A DNA stretch of 64,000 nucleotides from Shimia aestuarii (GTDB lineage: Bacteria; Pseudomonadota; Alphaproteobacteria; Rhodobacterales; Rhodobacteraceae). The stretch spans positions 19,211 to 83,210 of the forward strand of contig NZ_JAKVRD010000018.1 of assembly GCF_022814865.1 (NCBI RefSeq), given 5' to 3'. This document shows positions 44,082 to 53,064 of this stretch, in pieces. The notes under the pieces were generated by a model. The model was not told the origin of the DNA. It did no database searches and saw only the letters and a list, made by a program, of their open reading frames with translations. The position numbers and the translations under genes were made by a program. Numbering within the stretch: position 1 is the first letter of the stretch; every line of letters begins with the position of its first letter.

Positions 44082-45282
44082 GGCGACGCGCCCTCCGTTT
44101 GATGTTGGCCTGCACGACAAAATAGTCGATCAGCGGCGCAAAGACGTTGCCGAACAGGATCGCGAGCATCATGCCTTCCGGGAAAGCCGGGTTGATGACC
44201 CGGATCAGGACGACCATGACCCCGATCAGCGCGCCATAGATGAAGCGGCCCATGTTGGTGTGGCTGGCCGAGACCGGCTCGGTGACCATAAAGGCAAGGC
44301 CAAAGGCATAGCCGCCGAGGACCAGATGCCAATGCCAAGGCATCGCGAACATTGGATTGCTGTCCGACCCGATCACGTTGAGCAGGGCCGAGAAGGCGAT
44401 CATCCCGCCGAGGCAGCCCACGATCAGACGCCAGTTCGCAATCTTGGTGATGAGCAGGAAGGCGAGGCCGATGGCACAGGCCAGAGTCGAAGTCTCCCCG
44501 AATGACCCTTGGATCGTGCCATAGAAGGCATCCAACCAAGTGATCCCTTCGACCGCCAGCGCGTCCACGCCGTCACGCGCGGTCACACCAAGCGCGGTCG
44601 CGCCTGAGAACCCGTCCACCGGGGTCCAGACCGAGTCGCCCGACATGTTGGCAGGGTAGGCGAAGTAGAGGAACGCCCGGCCCACAAGCGCGGGGTTGAG
44701 AAAGTTCTTGCCCGTGCCGCCAAAGACTTCCTTGCCGATCACGACGCCAAAGGAAATCCCAAGCGCCACCTGCCAGAGCGGCGCAGTGGCCGGCATGATG
44801 AGCGTGTAGAGCATCGAGGTGACAAGAAAGCCCTCGTTGACCTCATGCCCGCGCACCGTGGCGAAAAGCACTTCCCAGATACCGCCCACGACAAGCGTCG
44901 TGATGTAGATCGGCAGGAAATAGAGAAGCCCATGCGCGAAATTCGCCAGCGGATTGGAGGCGTCGAGCGAAATGCCGAGCATCTGCAAGATGGCAATCCG
45001 CCAGCCCGAGGCCGAGCCTTCGCCAAGCGCGGCAATGGCGCTGTTGGCCTGAAGGCCGGTGTTGAACATGCCCCAGAGGATACAAGGAATGGTCGCGATC
45101 ACGACATAGGTCATGATCCGTTTCATATCCACGTAGGAACGGGCGTGCGGGGCGACCGTGGTCACGGTCTTTGGCGTATAGACCAGCGATTCCACCATTT
45201 CGTAGAGCGGGAAATACTTCTCGTACTTGCCCCCCTTTTCGAAATGCGGCTCGATCCGCTCAAAGAAGCTGCGCAATCCCAT
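44074..45282 (-). CDS. nqrB: Na+-NQR subunit B
   Basis: A 402-aa membrane subunit with about ten hydrophobic segments. [11 protein letters not shown] is the covalent FMN attachment motif (Thr); [20 protein letters not shown] is the family signature. It forms the sodium channel and the riboflavin and quinone-proximal sites. It starts 3 bases after the nqrA stop codon. Confidence 0.95.
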   Translation of the reverse strand: MGLRSFFERIEPHFEKGGKYEKYFPLYEMVESLVYTPKTVTTVAPHARSYVDMKRIMTYVVIATIPCILWGMFNTGLQANSAIAALGEGSASGWRIAILQMLGISLDASNPLANFAHGLLYFLPIYITTLVVGGIWEVLFATVRGHEVNEGFLVTSMLYTLIMPATAPLWQVALGISFGVVIGKEVFGGTGKNFLNPALVGRAFLYFAYPANMSGDSVWTPVDGFSGATALGVTARDGVDALAVEGITWLDAFYGTIQGSFGETSTLACAIGLAFLLITKIANWRLIVGCLGGMIAFSALLNVIGSDSNPMFAMPWHWHLVLGGYAFGLAFMVTEPVSASHTNMGRFIYGALIGVMVVLIRVINPAFPEGMMLAILFGNVFAPLIDYFVVQANIKRRARRHV

Positions 45283-45285
45283 GGC

Positions 45286-46620
45286 TCAGCCCTCCTTTTC
45301 GATCTTGGTCAGGCTGTCGCGAAGCGCGAGCCCGTATTCATACTTGGCCGGGCAGGCAAAGCCCACGAGCCCGAGGTCTTCCTCATCGAGCTCCATCGCG
45401 CCAAGTGCCTGCGCCGTGTCGGTGTCCATGACGAGAAGCGCCCGAAGGAGCTGCGTCGGCAGGAAGTCCTGCGGCATGAGCGTCTCGAACGTGCCGGTCG
45501 GCACCATCGCGCGGCGCCCGCCATTGAGGTTCGACGTCAGCGGGAAGAGCCGCTTGGAAAACGCAGAGGCCAGAACCGGCTGCACTGCGTATTTCTTGCC
45601 CATCGGACGGATCCAGCCCAGCGGGTGCTTGTCTTTGTCCTCACGGATGAGCGTGACCTGACGCGCGAAACGACCAAGATAGGCAAACGGCCCCTCTGCT
45701 TGGTCGCCCGAAAGGATAGAGCCGGAAATGACGCGCGGTGTATCGGTGCCGATCTCTCCGCGGGTGAGTTCCTCGGTCGAAGCGCCCATGACGGTGCGCA
45801 CAAGGCGCGGGTTGGTCGCTTCTGGCCCGCAAAGCGCGACAACGCGCGACGGATCAAGATGCCCGGTGAGCATCAGGCGGCCAATCGCGATCACGTCCTG
45901 ATACCCGATGGTCCAGACCATGCTGTTGGCCGTCACCGGGTGCAGGAAATGAATGTGCGTCCCCGCAAGGCCCGCCGGATGCGGCCCTTCGAAGGCGGCC
46001 AGTTCGACACCTGGGACCGCGGTCAGCTCCGCGCCCGGCGCCTGACAGACATAAGTCGTGCCCTCGGTCAGCTTGGCAACGGCGGCAAGGCCTGCGTCAA
46101 AAGCATCTTTGGCCTCGTTGATGATGACGGCGGCATCCGCTGCAAGCGGCTCGCTATCCATCGCGGTGACAAAGATCGCCTGCGGCGCGGTGCCGGGAAC
46201 CGGGAGCTTGGAATAGGGGCGGGTGCGGAAACTGGTCCAGAGACCTGCGGCACAGAGCTTCTCGGTGATGCCCTCTGCGCTGTCGGCATTGCCAACACCG
46301 CTGAAATCCACGCCGGTATCGTCCGCATCGCTGATTTCGATCACAACGCTTTGCAACACGCGCCGCGCACCGCGGTTAATCTCGACCACTTTGCCACTCA
46401 TCGGCGCCACGATCTGAGCGTCTTCCGCGTCTTTATGTACGAAGAGGGGATCACCCCGGCGCACGGTGTCGCCTTCGTTCACGTTCATCCGGGGCTTGAG
46501 ACCGTTGATGTCTCTGCCGAGAACCGCCACCCGCGTGATCGCGGGGCCGGTGTGAATGGTCTGGTCCGGAGCACCCGTGACGGGCAGGTCCAGACCCCGT
46601 TTCAATTTGAATTGCCGCAT
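45286..46620 (-). CDS. nqrA: Na+-NQR subunit A
   Basis: A 444-aa soluble subunit on the cytoplasmic side, the usual length. The ATG at 46620 gives MRQFKLKRGLDLPVTGAPDQ, the conserved N-terminus, with CAGGAT just upstream; the open frame extends 76 codons further but without similarity. It is the first gene of nqrABCDEF, so the operon promoter should lie between 46620 and about 46900. Confidence 0.95.
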   Translation of the reverse strand: MRQFKLKRGLDLPVTGAPDQTIHTGPAITRVAVLGRDINGLKPRMNVNEGDTVRRGDPLFVHKDAEDAQIVAPMSGKVVEINRGARRVLQSVVIEISDADDTGVDFSGVGNADSAEGITEKLCAAGLWTSFRTRPYSKLPVPGTAPQAIFVTAMDSEPLAADAAVIINEAKDAFDAGLAAVAKLTEGTTYVCQAPGAELTAVPGVELAAFEGPHPAGLAGTHIHFLHPVTANSMVWTIGYQDVIAIGRLMLTGHLDPSRVVALCGPEATNPRLVRTVMGASTEELTRGEIGTDTPRVISGSILSGDQAEGPFAYLGRFARQVTLIREDKDKHPLGWIRPMGKKYAVQPVLASAFSKRLFPLTSNLNGGRRAMVPTGTFETLMPQDFLPTQLLRALLVMDTDTAQALGAMELDEEDLGLVGFACPAKYEYGLALRDSLTKIEKEG

Positions 46621-47220
46621 ATCCTGAGTTTTCTCTTTAGCCTCTTCGACCCTATAGCTGACGCCAATGTATCGCATATCGGACATCCGGGCCACGTAGG
46701 CGCGGCGGTCCGGGGGATGCGGAAATGGCCGCGAGAGCGCAAGCGGGATGCCGTTGCGAGTCAGGGGGTGGCATAGACAAGTTGACACCCATTGGCTACC
46801 GTCAAAGCGCAAAAAAACACCTGTTTGGCCGAGTTTGAGCGCTAACAACGCATCATCTTCAAGGTTCTGAATTTATTACGGCATTTTTTGTGCAGATTGG
46901 ATTCGTCACGTAATTTTCTTGCGCCTGTGGTTCACTGGAAGCGGTGGCCACGGGTGAGGCGGGTCTTGGGTGTTGCGCCTTGGTGCTGCAGCGCGGCATC
47001 GAGGCGCTGCCCTGTGCCAATTTGTCAACATGTTAAGTCTTCCATTGTATACAAATAGTGATTATTGAATGTATGTTATCCGGTCAGCCGTCCTGCGGAG
47101 GAGGCGACCGACCTTGGAAAAGGCCGTAAACACCCAGACGGCCTGAAAGGCACGGCGTGTGCGCTTAGGCACATGCCTCCCTAAACTGGGGGACTTTTGG
47201 ATTGTTCTCGAGAGGACCAC
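46621..47220. other. 600-base intergenic region between nqrA and the sulfide:quinone oxidoreductase
   Basis: No gene is supported here. The nqrA-proximal third (46621-46850) should hold the nqr promoter. The centre (46860-47090) is AT-richer and carries the palindrome at 47045-47054. A 7-bp hairpin (AGGCCGT at 47121-47127, ACGGCCT at 47138-47144) lies in the probable leader of the plus-strand genes, 76 bases before the start codon. Confidence 0.5.
47045..47054. promoter_or_regulatory. TTGTATACAA palindrome upstream of the SQR gene
   Basis: A perfect 10-bp palindrome lies 166 bases before the SQR start within AT-rich, promoter-like sequence. It fits the core of GntR/FCD-type operators (TNGTNNNACNA). 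The ArsR-type BigR/SqrR sites expected for sulfide genes have a different form. No GntR gene is present in the window, so the binding protein would be encoded elsewhere. Confidence 0.4.
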
Positions 47221-48540
47221 ATGACCAAGGAAACGCAATTCACACCAACGCGCCGGGGCTTTCTCGGGCTTGCTGCGGGCGCGGGCGTGCTCGCCGCCGC
47301 CGGGGCCGGGCAGAAGGCCGAGGCGCAGATCGCCACGACGGCCCATATCGTCATTCTCGGCGCAGGAGCGGCCGGGGCGGCGCTCGCAAATCGGCTTGTG
47401 GGCCGCCTCGACGGCGCCCGCATCACCATTGTTGATGGCCGCAAGGAGCACTGGTATCAGCCCGGTTTCTCGCTGATTGCTGCGGGTTTGAAACCGGCGA
47501 ACTACTCAGTGTCGCAAACCACGGACTGGCTACCGCGCGGTGTCGAACTCAAGACCGAGATGGCCGCCAATATCGACCCAGAAGCCAAGACCGTCGCCCT
47601 CGGCAATGGCGAGGTGCTGCGCTACGACTATCTCATTATCGCCACTGGCCTCGTGCTCGACTATGACTCCATCGACGGCTTCGAGATGGACATGATCGGC
47701 AAGGATGGTGTCGGCTCTCTCTACGCTGGTCCTGATTATGCTGCGAAGACATGGGCCGCAGCGGGCAAATTCGCCGAAGAAGGCGGTGTCGGTCTCTTCA
47801 CCCGCCCCAACACTGAAATGAAATGCGCCGGTGCGCCGATCAAACACACCTTTCTGATCGATGATATCGCGCGCCGCAACGGTGCACGCGGCAAAGCCGA
47901 GATCACCTATTTCGCCAATAACGCGTCGCTCTTCGGTGTGCCCATCGTGTCCGAGAAGATCCGCATGGTCTTTGGCGATCGCGGCATCAACCACGCCTAT
48001 AACCACGTCGTCCAATCCATAGACGCAGGCGCCAAACGCGTGACTTTTGCGACCCCGGACGGCCCTGTGGAGCGGGACTATGACTATGTCCATATCATCC
48101 CGCCGCAACGCGCCCCGGATGTGGTGCGCAACTCGGGCCTTGCCTGGGCTGATAAATGGACGGATCAGGGCTGGGTCGATGTCGACAAGCACTCTCTGCG
48201 TCACAACCGCTATCCCGATATCTTTGCCGTCGGCGATGTGGCGGGTGTGCCCAAGGGCAAAACCGCGGCCTCGGTCAAATGGCAGGTGCCCGTCGTCGAA
48301 GAGCATCTCGTCGCCGACATCGCGGGCACATCTTCGACCGCCTCCTACAATGGCTACACCTCTTGCCCGCTGATTACGCGGATCGGGCGCGCCATGCTGA
48401 TCGAGTTCGACTACAACAACGATCTGACCCCCTCCTTCCCAGGCGTCATCGCGCCGCTGGAAGAGCTGTGGATCAGCTGGCTGATGAAAGAGGTGGCGCT
48501 CAAGGCCACCTACAACGCCATGCTGCGTGGCCGGGCATAA
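47221..48540 (+). CDS. FAD-dependent sulfide:quinone oxidoreductase-like protein with Tat signal
   Basis: A 439-aa flavoprotein. Residues 8-36 look like a twin-arginine signal (TPTRRGFLGLAAGAG, then AGQKAEAQ). FAD binding is at HIVILGAGAAGAALANRL (43-60). Two cysteines sit in SQR-type contexts: Cys202 in EMKCAGAPIKH and Cys382 in GYTSCPLITRIG, the pattern of type II SQR. ATAT-like GYTSCP plus the C-terminal amphipathic region suggest membrane contact. The GAGAGGACC leader precedes the ATG at 47221. It should oxidise sulfide with quinone on the periplasmic side. A flavocytochrome c role is less likely because no cytochrome gene follows. Confidence 0.85.
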   Translation: MTKETQFTPTRRGFLGLAAGAGVLAAAGAGQKAEAQIATTAHIVILGAGAAGAALANRLVGRLDGARITIVDGRKEHWYQPGFSLIAAGLKPANYSVSQTTDWLPRGVELKTEMAANIDPEAKTVALGNGEVLRYDYLIIATGLVLDYDSIDGFEMDMIGKDGVGSLYAGPDYAAKTWAAAGKFAEEGGVGLFTRPNTEMKCAGAPIKHTFLIDDIARRNGARGKAEITYFANNASLFGVPIVSEKIRMVFGDRGINHAYNHVVQSIDAGAKRVTFATPDGPVERDYDYVHIIPPQRAPDVVRNSGLAWADKWTDQGWVDVDKHSLRHNRYPDIFAVGDVAGVPKGKTAASVKWQVPVVEEHLVADIAGTSSTASYNGYTSCPLITRIGRAMLIEFDYNNDLTPSFPGVIAPLEELWISWLMKEVALKATYNAMLRGRA

Positions 48541-48552
48541 GGAGACAGAACC

Positions 48553-48912
48553 ATGAAAGATCTCACCTTCGGCACTCTGATCGCCGTCTTCGAAGAAATC
48601 TTTGGCCGTGGCCTGTTCTGGGTCATGGTCGGGGCCGCCGTGATCATCACGCTGGCCTATCTCTACGTGCTGATCCGCGACCGCTCCGTGAGTTGGCACA
48701 AATTCCTCTGGGCACAGCTTTCGATGCCCTTTGGCGCAATTGCTGCCGTGCTCTTCGTGCAGGCGATGACCCATTCCTCCTTTGCCGACATTGGTGGGCC
48801 GGTGGATGTCATTGTGCTCCTCGGCGTCGCGGTTGCCGGCGCGGTCGGCGCGGCCATCCTCGTCTACACGGTGGAGTCGCTTCTTTGGCCCAAGAAAGCG
48901 ACCGACGCCTGA
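48553..48912 (+). CDS. DUF5368 family membrane protein
   Basis: A 119-aa protein with three hydrophobic segments (about 20-42, 55-72 and 84-108), N-terminus MKDLTFGTLIAVFEEIFGRG, matching what I remember as DUF5368. It begins 12 bases after the SQR stop, so it is co-transcribed with it and may be its membrane partner or quinone-side anchor. The function is unknown. Confidence 0.8.
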   Translation: MKDLTFGTLIAVFEEIFGRGLFWVMVGAAVIITLAYLYVLIRDRSVSWHKFLWAQLSMPFGAIAAVLFVQAMTHSSFADIGGPVDVIVLLGVAVAGAVGAAILVYTVESLLWPKKATDA

Positions 48913-49019
48913 TCTCAAGCCCGTCTCTGCGCCCTTCCGTCACGGCAGGGCGCAGAGCCTTGGACAATCTACTCTGAAAGAGGTTTCCTGTGGCTGTCCC
49001 CGCACCCCAGGAGCCCAAG

Positions 49020-50747
49020 ATGACCGCTCAACCGCTCCCCGAAAAGACCCGCGTTGCGCTGGATACGGCGCTTGCAGAGCTCGACCGCGCCAAGACCGAC
49101 TGGGCGCAATGCTCGATATCTGACCGCCTGCGCCTCCTGCGGGCGGTGAAAGACGGTGTCATGAGTGTCGCCGCCGATTGGGCCGAAACCTCGGCGCGCG
49201 AAAAGGGTCTCGATCCCGAAACGCCAATTGCGGGCGAGGATTGGATCATCGGCCCCTATGCCACCATGGAAGGCCTGAACGCCTATATCCGAACCCTGCG
49301 CGAGATGCCGGGCAAGGGCTTCTTCTCTCGCCTGAGGATGCGCAGCCTTCCGAACGGACAAACGGCGGTGCAGGTCATGCCGACCTCCGCCCGCGACAAA
49401 CTGCTCCTGCCGGGGGTGCGTGCCGAGGTCTGGATGCGCCCCGGAGAGACGCCCGACACCATCCGCGCCAAAGCTGCCCGCCTCTACGAGACGCCTGAAA
49501 CGGAACGCGAGGGGGCCGTGGCCCTCGTTCTTGGCGCAGGCAACGTCTCCTCGATCACACCGCTCGATGTGCTCTACAAGCTTCTCGTGGAAAATCAGGT
49601 CGTCATCCTCAAGATGAATCCGGTCAACGACGACCTGACCCCGTTCTTCGAGACCGCGATGAAACCCCTGATCGACAAAGGCGCTCTGCGGATCGTCCGG
49701 GGCGGGGCGGACGTCGGAGCCTACCTCTGCGATCACCCCTTGGTCGAGGAGTTGCACATCACTGGCTCTGACAAGACCCACGATGCGATTGTCTGGGGCA
49801 TGGGCGAGGAGGGCGCGAAGAACCGCGCCGCCGGCACTCCGAAAAACACCAAACGCTTTTCTTCCGAGCTTGGCTGCGTCAGCCCGACCCTCGTAGTGCC
49901 GGGGCCGTGGTCCGCCGCCGATGTCGCCTATCAGGCCGAGAGCATCGCCTCGATGAAGCTCCATAATTCGGGTCATAACTGCATTGCGTGCCAGACCCTC
50001 GTGATGCCGGAAGGCTGGGACAAGGGCGCGGCATTGCTCGACGCGGTCAAATCTGTCCTCGCGACCTCGCGCCGCCCGGCATGGTATCCCGGCACGGAGG
50101 ACAGGATCGCACTATATGCCGCCCATCTCGACACTGTCGAAAAGGTCGAGCGAGGTAGCAATGCCCCACCGGTGGTCCTCGGGACGCTCGGCGATGACGA
50201 TTACAACCACCGCGCCGAGGTCTTCGGCCCCGCGCTTGGGATCAAGGAATTGCCTGCGCCGGATACTGAAACCTTTCTTCGCGCGGCGATCGCCTATGCC
50301 AATGACGAACTCTGGGGCACGCTCGGGGCGAATATCCTGATCCACCCCACCACGCTGCGCCAGATCGGTCAGCGGAGGTTCGAAGATATCATCGCCGAGC
50401 TACGCTACGGGACCATCGCCATCAACGGCTGGTGCGGCTTCGGCTTCTTCATCGCGACCGCCCCGTGGGGCGCTTTCCCCGGCCATACGCCGGAGGACAT
50501 CCAATCCGGCACGGGCGTCGTCCACAATGCCTTCATGCTCGAAGAGACCGAGCGCACCGTGGTCCGTATGCCGTGGGCGCCGTTCCCGCGCGGCTTTTTC
50601 AGTCGCGAGCTTAGTCTCATGCCGCGCCCACCTTTCTTCATCACCAACAAGAACCAGCGCCGCATCGGCAAGGCCCTGACCCGGTTTCAACACCGCCCGA
50701 GCCTCCGTGATTTGCCGAAACTGCTGCGTGAGGTCATGCGCGGCTAG
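49020..50747 (+). CDS. Aldehyde dehydrogenase superfamily protein, atypical
   Basis: A 575-aa protein, longer than normal aldehyde dehydrogenases (about 480-500). VLGAGNVSSITPLDVLYKLL is the nucleotide-binding region, FSSELGCVSPTLVV holds the general-base Glu, and NSGHNCIACQTLVM has two cysteines around the nucleophile position. The C-terminal 80 residues (RMPWAPFPRGFFSREL, then PRPPFFITNKNQRRI) are an extension. The ATG at 49020 has AGGAG 6 bases upstream; a GTG at 48990 with AAAGAGG upstream is a fair alternative. It follows the SQR and DUF5368 genes after about 107 bases. The substrate is unknown; acyl-CoA reductase-like chemistry is possible. Confidence 0.75.
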   Translation: MTAQPLPEKTRVALDTALAELDRAKTDWAQCSISDRLRLLRAVKDGVMSVAADWAETSAREKGLDPETPIAGEDWIIGPYATMEGLNAYIRTLREMPGKGFFSRLRMRSLPNGQTAVQVMPTSARDKLLLPGVRAEVWMRPGETPDTIRAKAARLYETPETEREGAVALVLGAGNVSSITPLDVLYKLLVENQVVILKMNPVNDDLTPFFETAMKPLIDKGALRIVRGGADVGAYLCDHPLVEELHITGSDKTHDAIVWGMGEEGAKNRAAGTPKNTKRFSSELGCVSPTLVVPGPWSAADVAYQAESIASMKLHNSGHNCIACQTLVMPEGWDKGAALLDAVKSVLATSRRPAWYPGTEDRIALYAAHLDTVEKVERGSNAPPVVLGTLGDDDYNHRAEVFGPALGIKELPAPDTETFLRAAIAYANDELWGTLGANILIHPTTLRQIGQRRFEDIIAELRYGTIAINGWCGFGFFIATAPWGAFPGHTPEDIQSGTGVVHNAFMLEETERTVVRMPWAPFPRGFFSRELSLMPRPPFFITNKNQRRIGKALTRFQHRPSLRDLPKLLREVMRG

Positions 50748-50822
50748 ATCGGGAGGGCCGATTTCCGCACCACCGCAATACCGACGCAATACCGACGTGA
50801 TACAGACCCCCGTTTTCGGGCA

Positions 50823-50858
50823 AAAAGAAAGGGCCGGTTGCCCCACACAACCGGCCCT
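50823..50858 (-). terminator. Intrinsic terminator of the metallohydrolase gene
   Basis: An 11-bp perfect stem (AGGGCCGGTTG at 50830-50840, CAACCGGCCCT at 50848-50858), read on the minus strand, is followed by TTTCTTTTT (50829 down to about 50822). It begins 8 bases after the minus-strand gene ending at 50866, and in the plus direction can also stop transcripts from the aldehyde dehydrogenase gene. Confidence 0.85.
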
Positions 50859-50865
50859 CCCTGCC

Positions 50866-51747
50866 TCAACAATTGTTCCGTGAGTGGAAGTAGTTGAGTG
50901 GCAGCTTCAGATAAGATCGCCCGTTGTCTTCCGGTTCCGGCACACGCCCGCCGCGAATGTTGACCTGCAACGCCGCAAGCATCAGTTTTGGCAAAGGCAG
51001 CGTTGAATCCCGTGCATCTCGCACCGCACGGTAGGCCGCCTCTGACGGGGCCTCACAGAAGTGGATATTCGCCGCTTTATGCTCTGCCACGGTTGCCTCG
51101 CACGCCGCCGCCCGCCCTTTCGGGGCGTAGTCGTGGCCAACGAAAATTCGGGTTTCCTCAGGTAGCGCGAGAATGGCCTGAATGCTGCTATAGAGCGCCT
51201 TGGAATCTCCGCCCGGAAAGTCCGCCCGGCTCGATCCGCTATCGGGCATCATCAGCGTGTCATGCACGAAGGCCGCATCCCCCGCGACATAGGTGATTGA
51301 GGCCAGCGTGTGGCCCGGTGAAAACATGACCGTCACCGGCACCTCGCCCACCATGAAGCGCTCGCCGTCCTTGAAAAGGTGATCCCATTGCGTGCCGTCG
51401 GTCGGGAAGTCTTTGGGAAGATTGTAAATTTCTTGCCAGAGACTCTGAACACCTGTGACCCGTTCACCGATCCCCGTCGGCGCGCCCAGCTTCTTCTTGA
51501 GCCACGGCGCGGCCGAGAAATGGTCGGCGTGGGGGTGGGTGTCGAGGATCCAGACGATCTCGATCCCTTCGCTCCTGACATAGGCAAGAAGGCGTTCTGC
51601 GTTCGTCGTTGCGGTCGCTCCGGCAAGCGGGTCAAAGTCCAGCACGGGATCGATAATAGCGCCTTTCATGGTGACGGGATCATGGAAGACATATTGCCAG
51701 CTTCCGGTCGCCTGATCCCAAAACGGTTTGACGATGGGGGTACTCAT
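50866..51747 (-). CDS. MBL-fold persulfide-dioxygenase/Blh-like metallohydrolase
   Basis: A 293-aa metallo-beta-lactamase-fold protein. THPHADHFSA carries the metal ligands, FSPGHTLASI and DTLMMPDSGSSRADFPGGD follow, and FVGHDYAPKG closes the site; the second motif is typical of persulfide dioxygenase and Blh. It would oxidise glutathione persulfide, complementing the SQR gene encoded on the other strand. The ATG at 51747 has AAAGGA upstream. Confidence 0.85.
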   Translation of the reverse strand: MSTPIVKPFWDQATGSWQYVFHDPVTMKGAIIDPVLDFDPLAGATATTNAERLLAYVRSEGIEIVWILDTHPHADHFSAAPWLKKKLGAPTGIGERVTGVQSLWQEIYNLPKDFPTDGTQWDHLFKDGERFMVGEVPVTVMFSPGHTLASITYVAGDAAFVHDTLMMPDSGSSRADFPGGDSKALYSSIQAILALPEETRIFVGHDYAPKGRAAACEATVAEHKAANIHFCEAPSEAAYRAVRDARDSTLPLPKLMLAALQVNIRGGRVPEPEDNGRSYLKLPLNYFHSRNNC

Positions 51748-51812
51748 GGGGTGTCCTTTCTTATCTTCCGGCGGAAGGCCCGAACGGCGTTGCGGCCGTT
51801 CAGGCATGGGTA

Positions 51813-52256
51813 TCAGCGGCTGCTGGCCTTCATCATCCAGAGCTCTTTCTCATGCCATTCAAGGCGGTCCGTCAGGAGCCCGGCTGAGACCTCGTCTCCG
51901 ACCTCTCCGGCGGTCTCAATGCCCGCACGAATGCTGTCTGCAATCGCCTCGTGGGCCGAGATCATCTTGTCGATCATGTCCGCCGCCGATTGCGCGGGCT
52001 CCGCCTCAGCCCCGGCCAACGCCATCAACTCCGCCACCGACCCCGGCGCATAAGCGCCCTGAACCCGGATGCGTTCCGCGATCTCGTCAAGTGCGCCCCA
52101 GAGGTTGGTGTAGTGCTCTTCGAACAGGGTATGAAGCTGGCGGAACTCCGGTCCTTCCACGTTCCAGTGATAGCCGTGCGTTTGGACGTAAAGGCGGAAG
52201 GTTTCGCCAAGAATGGTCTTCAGGCTGTTGATATTGCTTTGAACTTTGGTGGTCAT
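51813..52256 (-). CDS. dps: Dps family DNA-binding ferritin
   Basis: A 147-aa four-helix ferritin-like protein. The inter-subunit ferroxidase site is visible as THGYHWNVEGPEFRQLH (His, His) and a later ALDEIAERI (Asp, Glu). It is expected to form a dodecamer that oxidises and stores iron using peroxide and shields DNA. GGAG lies 8 bases before the ATG at 52256. It lies in an oxidative-stress run with the peroxiredoxin and OxyR-like genes. Confidence 0.9.
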   Translation of the reverse strand: MTTKVQSNINSLKTILGETFRLYVQTHGYHWNVEGPEFRQLHTLFEEHYTNLWGALDEIAERIRVQGAYAPGSVAELMALAGAEAEPAQSAADMIDKMISAHEAIADSIRAGIETAGEVGDEVSAGLLTDRLEWHEKELWMMKASSR

Positions 52257-52316
52257 GATCGTGTCTCCGAAAGATGTGGGGAAGGGTGGGTGGCCCGTGG
52301 AGGCCACCCAGATGGC

Positions 52317-52961
52317 TCAGAGTGCGCGGGTCGAGAAATACCAGTCGACCGTGTTATAGCCTTCGTCCGCACGGGCCAGAGCGGCCTCGGGCGTCGCGGG
52401 TGTCGGCACGATCACCTCGTCGCCGGGCTTCCAGTTCTCCGGCATCGCGCATTTGTTCTCGTCCGCGGTTTGCAGAGCGACCAGAAGGCGGTGGATCTCG
52501 TCAACCGAGCGGCCCGCGTTCATCGGGTAGTAGACCATGGCGCGCAGCACGCCCTCAGGGTCGATGATGAAGGTCGCGCGCACGGCGGCGGTATCGGATG
52601 CACCGGGCTGGATCATGCCGTAGGCCTGCGCCACCGCCATGTTCAGGTCGGCGATGATCGGGAAATTGATCTCAACGCCGAACTTTTCTTTGATATTCAG
52701 CATCCAGGCGATGTGGCTGTAGTGACTGTCAATCGACAGGCCAAGCAACTCGGTGTTACGGGCGTTGAAATCATCCTGCTTCTTGGCGAAAGCGATGAAC
52801 TCTGTGGTGCAAACCGGGGTGAAGTCGGCCGGATGCGAGAACAGGATGAGCCATTTGCCCTTGTAGTCTTCGAGGGTCTTCTGGCCCGCGGTGGTCGGTG
52901 CGTTGAAGGCCGGGGCAGCTTCATTCAGGCGCGGCCCCTGTGCTTGGATAACGTCAGTCAT
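52317..52961 (-). CDS. Peroxiredoxin of the 1-Cys/Prx6 type
   Basis: A 214-aa AhpC/TSA-fold peroxidase. The peroxidatic Cys51 is in TPVCTTEF; a further Cys in NKCAMPENW near residue 178 resembles the additional cysteine of archaeal-type Prx6 enzymes. It reduces hydrogen peroxide and alkyl hydroperoxides. It is divergent from the OxyR-like gene with 103 bases between the starts, so it is likely under that regulator. Confidence 0.91.
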   Translation of the reverse strand: MTDVIQAQGPRLNEAAPAFNAPTTAGQKTLEDYKGKWLILFSHPADFTPVCTTEFIAFAKKQDDFNARNTELLGLSIDSHYSHIAWMLNIKEKFGVEINFPIIADLNMAVAQAYGMIQPGASDTAAVRATFIIDPEGVLRAMVYYPMNAGRSVDEIHRLLVALQTADENKCAMPENWKPGDEVIVPTPATPEAALARADEGYNTVDWYFSTRAL

Positions 52962-53048
52962 CGGTGTGTCTCCATCTATGTGCGTTTCGATGAAGAAGAG
53001 ATAGATGCTTGTCGGCGTTTGGTGAAATCGATTAAAAAGATATTAATA

Positions 53049-53063
53049 ATAGAGAAAGTCTAT
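53049..53063. promoter_or_regulatory. Candidate OxyR dimer site overlapping the regulator ribosome site
   Basis: ATAG-N7-CTAT at 53049-53063 has exactly the spacing of an OxyR half-operator and ends one base before the OxyR-like start codon, covering its ribosome-binding region. Only one dimer site is obvious, and the inner T/A positions of the OxyR consensus do not match. Confidence 0.4.
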
Positions 53064-53064
53064 A

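Noticed and set aside
44845..46776. A 643-codon open frame antisense to nqrA and nqrB
   Set aside because: Sense-strand genes are unambiguous Nqr subunits; the antisense translation is charged, repetitive and lacks any recognisable domain.
47530..48918. A 462-codon open frame antisense to the SQR and DUF5368 genes
   Set aside because: It spans two clear sense genes and the gap between them, with typical high-GC antisense composition.
52974..53006. ATCTAT and ATAGAT half-sites flanking the peroxiredoxin start region as a full OxyR tetramer site
   Set aside because: The spacing between them (21 bases) does not fit the OxyR four-half-site geometry; only the separate ATAG-N7-CTAT match was kept.
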